Counted from the first letter of the stretch, positions 52,106 through 62,465 are shown. The stretch: 64,000 nucleotides of DNA from Flavipsychrobacter sp. (GCA_024508935.1 JANINW010000011.1:38223-102222), one strand, 5' to 3'. A program made the numbers and translations. Notes: a model not told the origin generated them from the letters alone.

Positions 52106-53002
52106 TTAGAACCTGTAACCTATTTTGAATGCAAATTGACCATAAGGCTGATCTTCATTTATGCCGTTATAGTTATAACTGTATCCTGAACCGGCACTTG
52201 TTTCATCATAGTATATAAAGCCCAGGTTGAGCTCTACACCCAGGTACAAATGCGGGGTAGGATACATATTAAGTGAGTTGGTGATAGACATACCCATCCT
52301 TAATCTTTCTACTGCGCCTGAATACGGATACGAAATTATGTTACCCTGGTTATCATACACAGGTCCGTAATAATAACCAGGCTCAGTACCGTAGGTGAAC
52401 AGGAAGTTGGGTCCTACAGAATACCTTACTTTGCCTCGGTTACCGGTTGGGTAAAACTTTACACCCGGCATAACATTGATGGTAGAATAGGTAGAGTTGT
52501 TATATCCGCCGTTGTAATTATTATAATACGGGTAATTGCCTGCGTAATAATTAGAATTATCGGGGTTGAAAGTCCAGGCAAATGGCAGGTAGAAACTGGC
52601 TATGCCTTTTTTTCCTAAAACCCTCTCATAAGCAAGACCAATACCAAACCCGTCATTATTTACAACAATGGGCGACAAGGCAAGGATATTGTTGCCATAG
52701 TGCACATTCGATTTCTCTTTTTTGCCCGGCATAGCATGTTTTGTTTCTTTCCTGGCATCCATTTCATCCAGTTCTTCCTCTGTGCCGTTTTGGTATTCTA
52801 TGCGTTCCAGCTCGCTTTTATTGATGGTATACAGCGGGCCTTCGGGGTTATCGGTCCTTTTGTAGCTTACTGTCCGGGCATTTACTTCTTTCACCTTCAC
52901 TTCCACAACATCGCCGTTGCGCTTATAAATTTTGTCCTGCGCTATGGCGTTTGATACCAGCAGCAGGGTAGGGATACTTAATAAATAAGATTTTAAGTTC
53001 AT
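52106..53002 (-). CDS. hypothetical outer-membrane beta-barrel protein
   Basis: This is a 298-residue protein. The signal peptide M-N-L-K-S-Y-L-L-S ends at A-I-A-Q. A small domain (about 22-75) has K-I-Y-K-R-N-G-D-V-V-E-V-K-V-K-E-V, seen in many Bacteroidota surface proteins, then a Glu/Lys linker. A Tyr/Asn-rich barrel follows (N-Y-Y-A-G-N-Y-P-Y-Y-N-N-Y-N-G-G) and ends in F-A-F-K-I-G-Y-R-F, a typical last strand. Function is unknown. Confidence 0.75.
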   Translation of the reverse strand: MNLKSYLLSIPTLLLVSNAIAQDKIYKRNGDVVEVKVKEVNARTVSYKRTDNPEGPLYTINKSELERIEYQNGTEEELDEMDARKETKHAMPGKKEKSNVHYGNNILALSPIVVNNDGFGIGLAYERVLGKKGIASFYLPFAWTFNPDNSNYYAGNYPYYNNYNGGYNNSTYSTINVMPGVKFYPTGNRGKVRYSVGPNFLFTYGTEPGYYYGPVYDNQGNIISYPYSGAVERLRMGMSITNSLNMYPTPHLYLGVELNLGFIYYDETSAGSGYSYNYNGINEDQPYGQFAFKIGYRF

Positions 53003-53058
53003 ACAGGTGTTTATTTTGTTCTATTATAGCACAGATTGTGCCAATATTATATTTTCTA

Positions 53059-54231
53059 TTAATTATAAGTGAAACTGCCGTAAGGACTATCGATAACGAC
53101 TTCTTTTTTATCAGCCATTTCAACATGCCCCGATACCTGGGCATCAATATTAAACTCCCCGGCTATTTCAATTATTGCAGCTGCCGTTTCTTTATCCGTA
53201 AATATTTCCAGTCTTTGACCCATGTTGAATACCTGGTACATTTCACGCCAGTCTGTTCCTGCCGATTGCTGTATCATGGTAAATAACGGCGGAGGTGTCA
53301 ATAAATTGTCTTTAACTACACGCAGTGCAGATGGCAGGTAATGCAGGCATTTGCTTTGACCACCACCGCTGCAGTGTATAATGCCATGTATTTTATCAAA
53401 ATGGTCCTGCAATATCCTCAATACTACCGGTGCATAGGTGCGGGTAGGAGATAAGATCATTTTTCCTACGTTCAGCGGTGTAGCAGTGGCGTCTGTAAGT
53501 CTGTAATTACCGTTGTACACCACATCCTCGGGCAGGTTAGGATCTACACTTTCGGGATATTTTGTTTTGTATTCTTTATGAAGCAATTCATGACGGGCGC
53601 TGGTAAGACCATTGCTGCCCATACCGCTGTTATATTCGTCCTCGTAGCTGGCCTGGCCATAGCTGGCTAAGGAAACCACCACATCGCCGGGCTGCATTTT
53701 TTCGGTCGTCACCAGTTTGTCGCGACGCATGCGGCAGGCCATAGTGCCATCTACAATTACCGTACGTACCACATCTCCTACATCGGCTGTTTCGCCACCC
53801 ATCAGCAGTACGTCTACACCATAATCTTTCAGCCTGTCGAAATAAGATTGCGTGCCATTGATTATTTCAGAGATGACCTCTCCCGGTATCAGGTTTTTAT
53901 TGCGTCCTATAGTAGAGGAATAAGTAAAAGGACCTACTGCGCCTACACATAACAGGTCATCTATATTCATCACTATTGAATCAATGGCTATGCCTTTCCA
54001 TACACTCAGGTCGCCGGTTTCTTTCCAGTACATATAGGCCAGTACCGATTTTGTACCTGCGCCGTCAGCATGCATCAGGTTGCAATATTCCGGGTCATTA
54101 CCCCAATAATCAGGGTATATTTTGCAAAAAGCATTGGGGTAAAGCCCCTTATCCAATTTTGCAATGGCACGATGTACATCCTCTTTTTGGGCCGAAACGC
54201 CACGCTGGTTATATCTGTTATTATCAGGCAT
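53059..54231 (-). CDS. purM: phosphoribosylformylglycinamidine cyclo-ligase (AIR synthase)
   Basis: This 390-residue purine-biosynthesis enzyme closes the imidazole ring of FGAM with ATP. It has the N-terminal motif H-A-D-G-A-G-T-K-S near 53, M-N-I-D-D-L near 88, and G-G-E-T-A-D-V near 148. G-M-G-S-N-G-L-T-S near 210 belongs to the AIRS C-terminal domain. The roughly 390-residue Bacteroidota form is longer than the 345-residue E. coli enzyme. It is transcribed from a perfect -7 box (TAGTTTTG) 25 nt upstream. Confidence 0.9.
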   Translation of the reverse strand: MPDNNRYNQRGVSAQKEDVHRAIAKLDKGLYPNAFCKIYPDYWGNDPEYCNLMHADGAGTKSVLAYMYWKETGDLSVWKGIAIDSIVMNIDDLLCVGAVGPFTYSSTIGRNKNLIPGEVISEIINGTQSYFDRLKDYGVDVLLMGGETADVGDVVRTVIVDGTMACRMRRDKLVTTEKMQPGDVVVSLASYGQASYEDEYNSGMGSNGLTSARHELLHKEYKTKYPESVDPNLPEDVVYNGNYRLTDATATPLNVGKMILSPTRTYAPVVLRILQDHFDKIHGIIHCSGGGQSKCLHYLPSALRVVKDNLLTPPPLFTMIQQSAGTDWREMYQVFNMGQRLEIFTDKETAAAIIEIAGEFNIDAQVSGHVEMADKKEVVIDSPYGSFTYN

Positions 54232-54256
54232 TTATGTAAAATGGTAAATCTGGCCC

Positions 54257-54264
54257 CAAAACTA
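54257..54264 (-). promoter_or_regulatory. -7 box TAGTTTTG, purM
   Basis: This is a perfect TAnnTTTG on the minus strand, 25 nt before the purM start at 54231. Confidence 0.55.
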
Positions 54265-54394
54265 CGTTCTTAATGGAAAAGGACGAAGTTTAATATCAAC
54301 TAATTGATTGGGCGTTGTTTTCTCCCTTTTCATCTTTATTAGGCTTTTATTGAATGGATAATTTCCTATATTTAGAGTTTAAACTAATTACTTT

Positions 54395-57300
54395 ATGAAC
54401 CACCTTTACCGCTGCTTTATCCTGTCAGCTGCAGCCCTGTTATCCGGCAATATATATGCCCGCGAAGGAACACTACCTGTTGTAAAGCAGCAAAATAAAA
54501 GCCCGCTCTGTTTTATTGAAAACAAAGGCCAGGTTATAGACCAGTATAATCATAGCCGTAAGGATATTGATTATAAGATAAAAACGCCTGGTATGAGCAT
54601 TTTTATTGGTGATGCCGCCATCCATTACCAATGGGTAAAGCAGGAGGCATTGCCTGCCGAAGAAATGACCCCGGAGAAAATGTCTAAAAATGGCCCTCCG
54701 AAAGCAGGTAAGGCAGACTTGTACCGCATGGATGTAAGCCTGGTAGGTGCTAATAAAAATGCCATGGTTATACAGAATGAAAGCAACGATTATTACGAGA
54801 ACTATTATACTGAGCCAATTGGCCTGAAAGGGGCAGTGGTTCATTCATTCAAACGCATTACTTATAAAGATGTGTACCCGCACATAGATTGGGTATTATA
54901 TATAAACAACGGAGCGCTGAAGTATGATTTTGTAGTGCATCCCGGTGGTAATGTAAAAGATATACAGTTAAAATACGGTGGCGCCACAATGCTGGAAATG
55001 AAGCAGGGTGCTTTGGTAGCTACTACACCAATGGGCAGCATTACAGAACATAAGCCTTATAGTTATGATGCCGCCACCAACCAGGAAATACCCTCTTCTT
55101 TTGCATTAAATGAATCTGTATTAAGTTTCAATATAAGCGGCACTGCCAGCAGCGATCTTGTAATAGACCCGCAAATGGATTGGGCAACTTATTATGGTGG
55201 CAGCAATGCTGAATATTCTTATGGCGATGGGGATGATGGCACGAATGTGTATATGACCGGCTGGACAAATAGCACGAGTAATATTGCTACCAGCGGAGCC
55301 TATCAAACCTCTCTCAACTCTTCGAGTTCTAATGCATACGATGCATTCCTGGCTAAATTCAGCCCCTCGGGCAGTCTTTTATGGGCTACTTATTATGGCG
55401 GTGCGTATTACGATTGGGGACATGGGACAGCCTGTGACCCAACAGGTAACGTATATATGTCTGGTAGCACAGGCAGCCCCTCTAATATTGCAACAAGTGG
55501 TGCACATCAAACATCTTATGGAGGTCCTTCTACCAGTTCTTATGGTGATGACTTCCTGGCTAAATTCAGCAGTAGTGGTTCTTTGTTATGGGCCACTTAT
55601 TATGGTGGTTCTTCTAATGAACAATATGGGCATGTGGCCTGCGACCCATCAGGTAATGTGTTTCTTAGCGGCTGGACCAGTAGTTCGAATGATATTGCCA
55701 CGAGCGGTTCCTACCAATCCAGCATATCAGGTAGTAATGATGCTTACATAGCAAAATTTAACAGCAGTGGTGTAAGGCAATGGGGCACCTATTATGGTGG
55801 TAGCAACCAGGAAGATAGTTGGGGGTCAACTTGCGATCCTTCCGGTAATATCATAATCTGCGGCTGGACATATAGTACCAGCGGTATAGCAACTACTGGT
55901 GCTCACCAAACTTCACTTTCAGGTTCTTATGATGCTTTCATTGCTAAATTCACATCTTCAGGATCAATAAGCTGGGGCACATACTTCGGCGGTTCCTCTA
56001 GCGAATATGCTTATGATGTAGCATCAGATGCTTCCGGAAATATATTTGCTGTAGGATGGACTTATAGTACTAACGGCATAGCTACAACAGGTGCATATCA
56101 GACCACACTTAACAATAGTACGTCGAGTTTATATGATGGGTTTGTAACAAAGTTTAACAGCACAGGTACGCAGCAATGGGGTACTTACTATGGCGATGCA
56201 GGACAGGAATATATGTGGGGTGTTGATATTGGCGCCAATGGATATGTTTATTGTTCTGGTTGGACAAATAGCTCAAGCGGTATAGCTACTCCCGGTGCAT
56301 ATCAAACCTCTCCTGGGGGTGGGCAGGATGCCATGTTTGTTGAGTTTACCAATAGTGGTACACGTATGTACGCTACCTATTTCGGCGGTAGCAATATAGA
56401 GTATGGATATGGCGGTGTAGCCTGTACAGCGGCAGCGGTTTATTTCAGTGGCTGGACCTATAGTTCGAGTGGCATAGCTACCAGTGGCGCTTACCAAACC
56501 AGTTTGGGTGGCACGTATGATGCCTTTTTGGCTAAGTTCCTGATAGATACCCTTCCTGTTATTAAACAGCCATTCACAGATACGGCTTTGTGTGCCGGTG
56601 ATACTTTGCGACTGCAATTTGATGTGTCGTATAAATTCCGGTCAACCAATGTGTTCACCGCACAGTTATCTAATGCATCGGGCAGCTTTGCATCGCCTGT
56701 TAATATTGGTACGCTGGCAACTGATACGGCCGGCACTATTGTTTGTATCATACCGCCCGGCACGCCTACAGGCGCGGGTTATCGTGTGCGTATTGTTGCT
56801 ACCAACCCTGTGCGTATATCGTCTGATAACGGGAAAAATATAGGTATTGGTAATAGTCTGGCCAAACCGGTAGCATCCAGCAACAGCCCTGTGTGCTCCG
56901 GCAGCGACTTAAACCTGTTCGGCTCAACTACCACCAGTTCTACTGCTATACAATGGAGCTGGACAGGACCTAATAGTTTCACTTCCAGCTTGCAGAATCC
57001 AACTATTACATCGCCTACGGCTGCCAACGCCGGCAATTATATACTTACTGCCCAGCTCTATGGCTGTAAAGGCAAGGATACTACCTCTGTAACGGTAATA
57101 GCATTACCTGCACCAAGCGGTATAATAGCTACCAGTAACAGTCCTGTGTGCGAGAACGATACTTTAAGATTATACTCCACTAATTCTTCTTCAGGCTCTG
57201 TCTATAGCTGGACAGGCCCCAACAGCTTTAGTGCCAATACACAGAATACAACACTTATACATCCCACAGCAGCAGCTGCCGGCGATTATATAGTTTCAGC

Positions 57301-59149
57301 CACTTTGAACGGTTGCTCTGTAAAGGATACCGTAAGTATTATAGTTAAACCGGTATCAGTAAGTTTTACAGCTACTGATAATAGCCCCGTATGCGCAGGC
57401 GGTACCTATAGTATGAATGCTTCCAGCACATCTACCGGTGTTGTTTTTACCTGGGCAGGGCCAAACAGCTTTAGTGCAGGTATACCTAATCCGTCTTTAT
57501 CCGGGGTTACCAGCAGCAATGCAGGCGATTACGTTGTTACTGCTACACTTAACGGGTGCTCATTACGGGATACTCTTACCCTCGTAGTAAATCCATTACC
57601 GGCTAAGCCGGTGGCAGGCAGCAATACACCTGTATGTACGGGTACCTCGCTGAACCTGACGGCATCTACTACAACTACCGGTGTAGGTTACACCTGGGTA
57701 GGACCAAACAGCTTTAGTTCATCAACGCAAAACCCATCTGTCAGCAATGTTACTATGGCTGCAGGAGGTGATTATGTTGTTACTGCAACCATTACTGCAA
57801 CCGGCTGTATTGCCAAAGACACAGAAACGGTAGTTGTAAGGCCAACACCTATAGTGAATGCGTTTAATAATACGCCGATATGCGAAGGCGGTACGGTGAA
57901 TTTGACTTCAACGGCAACGCCAACAGGAGCTTTCTTATGGACAGGGCCTAATAGTTATACTTCATCTGTCCAGAACCCGGCCATGACGAACGCAAGTCCA
58001 AATGCTTCCGGAGATTATATTGTAGCTGTTACCCTCAATGGATGTACGGGTAGGGATACTACAACTGTTACGGTAAAACCTAATCCTATTATGCCTGTTA
58101 CAGGTAGTAACAGTCCTGTTTGTATTGGTGCTACGCTCAACCTGACAGCAGCGTCGAATGCCGGCGCTACTTATAGCTGGACGGGACCTAATACCTTTAG
58201 CTCTACACTGCAAAACCCTACTAAGACGAACATGACGACCAATGATGCAGGTAATTATTCTGTCATAGCTACACTTAATGGTTGTGTATCGCCGGCAGGC
58301 AGTACAACAGTGGTAGTAAATCCTGTACCTTTCGTAGTAATCTACCCTACACCTGGCGACAGTATCTGCCAGGGTAATACCGTAACATTTATTGCGCTGC
58401 CTGCAAATGCAAGTGCTAATCCTACCTACAAATGGACGCGCAACTCCAGTCCTTCTGTACTCAGCACTACCAATACCCTTGTAAGCACCAGCATCAATAA
58501 TAATGATGTGATACGCTGTGAGATGACTGAGCCAAGCAAATGCGGATCGGCGTATAAAGACACCAGCAACGAAGTGAAAATGACCGTACTGCCATACCTC
58601 GCGCCGTCTGTATCCATCACTTCCAATCCTACCACGCCATTATCTCCTAATGAGCTGATAACCTTTACTGCATTGCCGGTGAATGGTGGTAACAATCCTA
58701 AGTTTCAGTGGAAGATAAATAATGCAGACCAGGTGGGTGCTACCAATATTACATGGGCTACCCAGCAATTGTCTAACAACGATAGTGTAAGCGTTATTAT
58801 GACCAGCGATTACCGCTGTCCGCAGCCAACAACCGCTACCAGCAATAAGATAAAAGTAACTGTACTGACGGGCGTTAGTAATGTGAAAGGCGGTACTAAT
58901 ATGCAATTATATCCTAACCCTAACTCGGGCAAGTTTACAGTACATGGCAATACCATATTGAAAAACGGTACTGCTGAACTGCAAATAGTGAATGCAGTAG
59001 GACAGTTGGTGTATAAAACTACTGCCGAAATAAAAGGCGGGGAATTGGAAACTGTGATTAACCTTAGCGAGATGGCCAATGGTACTTACTTGCTGAAGCT
59101 GAAAGCAGGTGAGCAAACAGATGCCATCAGGTTTACCATCAGCAGGTAA
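54395..59149 (+). CDS. giant SBBP/Ig-like repeat protein with T9SS type A sorting domain
   Basis: This is a 1584-residue secreted protein. The signal peptide M-N-H-L-Y-R-C-F ends at I-Y-A-R (about 23). A DUF7948-like N-terminal domain (F-I-E-N-K-G-Q near 40) spans to about 245. Seven SBBP beta-propeller repeats of about 65 residues lie at about 250-715, each with W-x-T-Y-Y/F-G-G-S and G-W-T-x-S-x-x-x-I-A-T. A linker follows, then six Ig-like repeats of about 80 residues from about 825 to 1300, each starting N-S/T-P-V/I-C and holding W-x-G-P-N-S-F. Two further Ig/PKD-like parts and a type A sorting domain (Y-P-N-P-N-S-G-K, about 1505-1584) end it. Probable adhesin or surface structural protein. 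Confidence 0.85.
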   Translation: MNHLYRCFILSAAALLSGNIYAREGTLPVVKQQNKSPLCFIENKGQVIDQYNHSRKDIDYKIKTPGMSIFIGDAAIHYQWVKQEALPAEEMTPEKMSKNGPPKAGKADLYRMDVSLVGANKNAMVIQNESNDYYENYYTEPIGLKGAVVHSFKRITYKDVYPHIDWVLYINNGALKYDFVVHPGGNVKDIQLKYGGATMLEMKQGALVATTPMGSITEHKPYSYDAATNQEIPSSFALNESVLSFNISGTASSDLVIDPQMDWATYYGGSNAEYSYGDGDDGTNVYMTGWTNSTSNIATSGAYQTSLNSSSSNAYDAFLAKFSPSGSLLWATYYGGAYYDWGHGTACDPTGNVYMSGSTGSPSNIATSGAHQTSYGGPSTSSYGDDFLAKFSSSGSLLWATYYGGSSNEQYGHVACDPSGNVFLSGWTSSSNDIATSGSYQSSISGSNDAYIAKFNSSGVRQWGTYYGGSNQEDSWGSTCDPSGNIIICGWTYSTSGIATTGAHQTSLSGSYDAFIAKFTSSGSISWGTYFGGSSSEYAYDVASDASGNIFAVGWTYSTNGIATTGAYQTTLNNSTSSLYDGFVTKFNSTGTQQWGTYYGDAGQEYMWGVDIGANGYVYCSGWTNSSSGIATPGAYQTSPGGGQDAMFVEFTNSGTRMYATYFGGSNIEYGYGGVACTAAAVYFSGWTYSSSGIATSGAYQTSLGGTYDAFLAKFLIDTLPVIKQPFTDTALCAGDTLRLQFDVSYKFRSTNVFTAQLSNASGSFASPVNIGTLATDTAGTIVCIIPPGTPTGAGYRVRIVATNPVRISSDNGKNIGIGNSLAKPVASSNSPVCSGSDLNLFGSTTTSSTAIQWSWTGPNSFTSSLQNPTITSPTAANAGNYILTAQLYGCKGKDTTSVTVIALPAPSGIIATSNSPVCENDTLRLYSTNSSSGSVYSWTGPNSFSANTQNTTLIHPTAAAAGDYIVSATLNGCSVKDTVSIIVKPVSVSFTATDNSPVCAGGTYSMNASSTSTGVVFTWAGPNSFSAGIPNPSLSGVTSSNAGDYVVTATLNGCSLRDTLTLVVNPLPAKPVAGSNTPVCTGTSLNLTASTTTTGVGYTWVGPNSFSSSTQNPSVSNVTMAAGGDYVVTATITATGCIAKDTETVVVRPTPIVNAFNNTPICEGGTVNLTSTATPTGAFLWTGPNSYTSSVQNPAMTNASPNASGDYIVAVTLNGCTGRDTTTVTVKPNPIMPVTGSNSPVCIGATLNLTAASNAGATYSWTGPNTFSSTLQNPTKTNMTTNDAGNYSVIATLNGCVSPAGSTTVVVNPVPFVVIYPTPGDSICQGNTVTFIALPANASANPTYKWTRNSSPSVLSTTNTLVSTSINNNDVIRCEMTEPSKCGSAYKDTSNEVKMTVLPYLAPSVSITSNPTTPLSPNELITFTALPVNGGNNPKFQWKINNADQVGATNITWATQQLSNNDSVSVIMTSDYRCPQPTTATSNKIKVTVLTGVSNVKGGTNMQLYPNPNSGKFTVHGNTILKNGTAELQIVNAVGQLVYKTTAEIKGGELETVINLSEMANGTYLLKLKAGEQTDAIRFTISR

Positions 59150-59162
59150 GCACTGATAAACC

Positions 59163-59203
59163 ATAAATAATAAAGCCCGCTTTAAGCGGGCTTTATTATT
59201 TAT
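59163..59203. terminator. 18-bp bidirectional terminator
   Basis: The arms 59163-59180 and 59186-59203 are perfect 18-nt inverted repeats around TTTAA, between the giant T9SS gene and rplY. Confidence 0.9.
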
Positions 59204-59219
59204 AAGATAAACCGGGAGA

Positions 59220-59807
59220 TTATTTCTTACCGGTTTTTGCTTCTTCAGTTTCAGCCTGGCGCAGGGCACGGGTAGTAACTACTGATGCTACTGGTATACG
59301 CGGTGAGTTCATGATCTCGATATTATCAACTTTGATATCTTCTACACGTACGTTACCGCCAATCTGCAGTTTTTCGATATTCACTTCCAGGTGTTCCGCC
59401 AGGTATTTAGGCAGGGTACGCACCTTTACAGTTTTCAGTTTCACTTCCAAACGGCCACCGGCTTTAACACCTTCAGGCTGGCCTACGAATTTCAATGGCA
59501 GGTTGGCGATCATTTTACGGTCTTCAACCAGTTCCAGGAAGTCAACATGGTTCAGGGCATCTGTAACCACATCAAATTGCAGGTCTTTTACAATAGCACG
59601 GTAAGTTTTACCATCTACAGAAATTTCAGCAAGCTGGAATTCAGGTGTGTACACCAGTGCCTTGAATGCAGTAGTTGGTGCACTGAAGTGGATGGTTTCT
59701 GTACCACCGTAGATAACACATGGAATTTGTCCTTCAGAACGAGCTGCGCGTGCTGCTTTTTTGCCACGTGCGCTTCTGATTTGTCCTTCGATTCTTACAC
59801 TTTTCAT
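59220..59807 (-). CDS. rplY: 50S ribosomal protein L25/general stress protein Ctc
   Basis: This 195-residue 5S rRNA-binding protein is of the long Ctc type. The N-terminal L25 domain (R-G-K-K-A-A-R-A-A-R near 14; I-P-C-V-I-Y-G-G near 29) is followed by the TL5-type C-terminal beta domain (N-L-P-L-K-F-V-G-Q near 100; N-I-E-K-L near 137). The tail T-E-E-A-K-T-G-K-K is basic. The start was set at the ATG before M-K-S-V-R-I-E-G; an upstream frame extension was rejected. It follows prs by 155 nt on the same strand; the two are often neighbours in Bacteria. Confidence 0.9.
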   Translation of the reverse strand: MKSVRIEGQIRSARGKKAARAARSEGQIPCVIYGGTETIHFSAPTTAFKALVYTPEFQLAEISVDGKTYRAIVKDLQFDVVTDALNHVDFLELVEDRKMIANLPLKFVGQPEGVKAGGRLEVKLKTVKVRTLPKYLAEHLEVNIEKLQIGGNVRVEDIKVDNIEIMNSPRIPVASVVTTRALRQAETEEAKTGKK

Positions 59808-59962
59808 TTTTAGTGTCTTTTTTCTTTCAACACCGGGCGTATACCCGTCAAACATCCGGAAGTTGAAACAGTTTTTTAAATAATGTTCGGCTTTGTGCCA
59901 GACAGGTTTTTTTGTTTAAACAGTCGTTATTAAAGACCAATGGAGGCTTTGCCGCCACTGAT

Positions 59963-60907
59963 TTATTTCTTATGGCTATGAATAAATAAAGAACTAATCG
60001 ATTTATTCTCAAAAGTATTGCGGATAGCTACGGCAAAAAGCTCAGCTGTGGATAATACTTTTATTTTTGGCGATTGTTGTTTCAGCGGTATGGTATCGCA
60101 AACTACCAGTTCTTCCAGTTCAGAAGCAGCTATGTTTTCATAAGCCTTACCACTCAATACCGGGTGGGTGCAAAATGCACGTACCGATAAAGCCCCGCGT
60201 TCTTTCAATAATGCTGCAGATTTGCTCAAAGTACCTGCTGTATCACAGATATCGTCTATCAGCACCACATTCTTGCCTGTAACATCGCCTATTACAGTCA
60301 TAGCAGCTACTTCGTTTGCGCGTTTGCGTTGTTTATCGCAAATAACCATGTCGGTCTCAAAATACTTGGCTACTTCGCGCACACGGTTAGTACTGCCAAC
60401 GTCGGGGGCCGCAAAGATAAGGTCTTTTATCTTAAGATTTTCAATATACGGGATGAAAATTGCTGAGCTATCCAGGTGATCAACCGGTATATCAAAGAAA
60501 CCTTGAATTTGAGGGGCATGCAGGTCCATCGTCATTACCCGGTTAGCACCGGCTGTGGTCAGCAGGTTAGCCACCAGCTTAGAGGCTATTGCTACACGCG
60601 GTTTGTCCTTACGGTCTTGCCTGGCGAAGCCAAAATATGGGATAACGGCTGTTATATAGCCGGCAGAAGCACGGCGGGCAGCGTCTATCATCATTAAAAG
60701 CTCCATCAGGTTGTCTGAAGGTGCAAAGGTGGACTGTACCAAGAAAACATAATCACCACGGATAGATTCCTTGTAAACCGGCTGGAATTCGCCGTCACTG
60801 AATTTCTGGATGCTGAGATCGCCCAGCTTTTTACCGAATGATTTGGCTATCTGTTCGGCAAGGTAAGTAGAACCTGTGCCGGAGAATATCTTTACGGAAG
60901 ACTGCAT
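59963..60907 (-). CDS. prs: ribose-phosphate pyrophosphokinase
   Basis: This 314-residue enzyme makes PRPP from ribose-5-P and ATP. It has S-D-G-E-F near 40, R-Q-D-R-K-D near 98-103, the PRPP-synthase signature D-L-H-A-P-Q-I-Q-G near 128, and the PRPP-binding loop V-L-I-D-D-I-C-D-T-A-G near 216-226. Length is usual. PRPP feeds purM's pathway. ATG at 60907 was chosen over a TTG seven codons upstream. A -33/-7 pair precedes it (60926-60955). Confidence 0.94.
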   Translation of the reverse strand: MQSSVKIFSGTGSTYLAEQIAKSFGKKLGDLSIQKFSDGEFQPVYKESIRGDYVFLVQSTFAPSDNLMELLMMIDAARRASAGYITAVIPYFGFARQDRKDKPRVAIASKLVANLLTTAGANRVMTMDLHAPQIQGFFDIPVDHLDSSAIFIPYIENLKIKDLIFAAPDVGSTNRVREVAKYFETDMVICDKQRKRANEVAAMTVIGDVTGKNVVLIDDICDTAGTLSKSAALLKERGALSVRAFCTHPVLSGKAYENIAASELEELVVCDTIPLKQQSPKIKVLSTAELFAVAIRNTFENKSISSLFIHSHKK

Positions 60908-60925
60908 GTTTTGGGAAATGAACTG

Positions 60926-60955
60926 CAAATTTAGACAAACAGGGGGTTTGTCAAA
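60926..60955 (-). promoter_or_regulatory. -33/-7 promoter of prs
   Basis: On the minus strand TTTG (60952-60955) and TAAATTTG (60926-60933) are separated by 18 nt. The latter is a perfect -7 box 18 nt before the prs ATG. Confidence 0.6.
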
Positions 60956-60979
60956 GGTGTTTTTTATATAGAAATAAAT

Positions 60980-62356
60980 TTACTTTTTCTTTGGCCATTC
61001 TGCCCAATATTCTTTCTCATTCATCAGGTATTGGGAATCACTGTCTTCCAGTTGCAATTTGCCAAAAACACGCCAATAATACGCAGCAGTCATTCGATCA
61101 TAATGGATAATATTATAGCTAAATTGGTATGTCTGGAAAAGGTTTAGCGCTATAAAGAATATTAAAATGGTATTACCTGCAATTTTCAGTGCATAGCTTT
61201 TGTAGCTTTTAAATGCTTCAATTAAAGCAGCAAGCGGCAAGGCAATAATAGCTAACGCTTCTACAAGCGGCCGGCATCCGAAACTCCCACCATACCACCA
61301 GCAATACCAGCTGAATACCAGGTAGATAAGCCCTATCATACATAAGAGTGGCGCTAATACCAGCTTTCTATCCTTTTTCCAAAGGTAATAAAAGCCCACG
61401 GAACCAATAAATGCAATAGGGGTGTATACAAACCAGCCCTTTCTGAAACTGAATAAACCTTTGAGGATTTGAGGGTTAGAAAAATTAAAAAACTCGTCCT
61501 GGTATGAAAAGTAGATCCAATGTCCTGTAATGTAATGCCAATAGCTCATCTGCAGCAATGCAACCGCCATAAAACAGCAGAAGGCTATAATGACGTCCCG
61601 GTAATACTGTATAAGCAGTCCTAATTTATTTTTCAGATCAGTAAGGGTATACACCTGCCATAGTATAGGTATCAATACTGTAACTATATTTATCGGCCTT
61701 GTAATAATAATAAACCCTAAAACTATCCCTATTGCGTACAAATGTCTGGACTTATATTGACTGTGCCACAAGTCGGTATAAAATAGCAGCGCGGCAAATA
61801 GCATAAACGAATAAGGATGGCTCATCCCGGGGTCAAACGCGGTATAATGGTACAGGTTGGTTCCCAGGCCTATGCAAACCAGTGTAATGGTCGTCGTGCT
61901 ATCAGTAAAATAGCGTAGCAGAAAGGCTCTCAAAAAACAAAGCCCGGTTATAGTCCAGAATATTGAGCAAAAGAACATTGCCCACTGGTAGGGCAGGCTA
62001 TAGCCGTCGGGTTCTGCCTTTTTTGAAACTTTAGTGTATATATGCGCAGCCGCAAAGAAAGGCAACTCAAAGCATGATACGCCTACTGCATATTTATTCA
62101 ATCTTCTTCCATTAGGCTGTTCGTATGTTGCCCACCAGGGTTCCCGGTTTGTAAACCGGTATTTGTAAAGGATATCATTATAAAAAGATAAGCCCGAAAT
62201 GTCATGATAAATAAAGGTGGCCGGCAAATAGGAATAATAGCCAAACTTGTCCCATGAAAAAACAATATTGTCTTCCCTCCATTTTGGCTCCCGGTTAAAA
62301 ACTATAAATACGTATAAAGCAGCAAGGATAACTAACAGCCATTTAGACCTCATCAT
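60980..62356 (-). CDS. polytopic membrane protein, glycosyltransferase-like
   Basis: This 458-residue protein has about ten hydrophobic segments and a large loop after the first. The latter holds aromatic/charged motifs (W-S-W-D-K-F-G-Y-Y-S-Y-L-P near 34, E-Q-P-N-G-R-R-L-N-K-Y near 79). D-P-G-M-S-H-P-Y-S-F is near 175. This arrangement, with an acidic residue in the first loop, suggests the ArnT/PMT-like GT-C glycosyltransferase fold, but the family was not confirmed. It is probably in the inner membrane. Two Met codons start the frame. Neighbouring genes give no pathway. Confidence 0.6.
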   Translation of the reverse strand: MMRSKWLLVILAALYVFIVFNREPKWREDNIVFSWDKFGYYSYLPATFIYHDISGLSFYNDILYKYRFTNREPWWATYEQPNGRRLNKYAVGVSCFELPFFAAAHIYTKVSKKAEPDGYSLPYQWAMFFCSIFWTITGLCFLRAFLLRYFTDSTTTITLVCIGLGTNLYHYTAFDPGMSHPYSFMLFAALLFYTDLWHSQYKSRHLYAIGIVLGFIIITRPINIVTVLIPILWQVYTLTDLKNKLGLLIQYYRDVIIAFCCFMAVALLQMSYWHYITGHWIYFSYQDEFFNFSNPQILKGLFSFRKGWFVYTPIAFIGSVGFYYLWKKDRKLVLAPLLCMIGLIYLVFSWYCWWYGGSFGCRPLVEALAIIALPLAALIEAFKSYKSYALKIAGNTILIFFIALNLFQTYQFSYNIIHYDRMTAAYYWRVFGKLQLEDSDSQYLMNEKEYWAEWPKKK

Positions 62357-62465
62357 GTTAATTTATGGTACACAAAATATAAACTATCGGGCATAATGAT
62401 TTGTTATCAGCGTGATAAACTTATTTTTGACGAATAATCACCAATTTTAAAACCACAATAATAAT

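Noticed and set aside
55141..58320. Repeat arrays as a possible CRISPR or satellite
   Set aside because: The repeats are coding SBBP and Ig-like protein modules with unequal, in-frame units; there are no uniform repeats with spacers.
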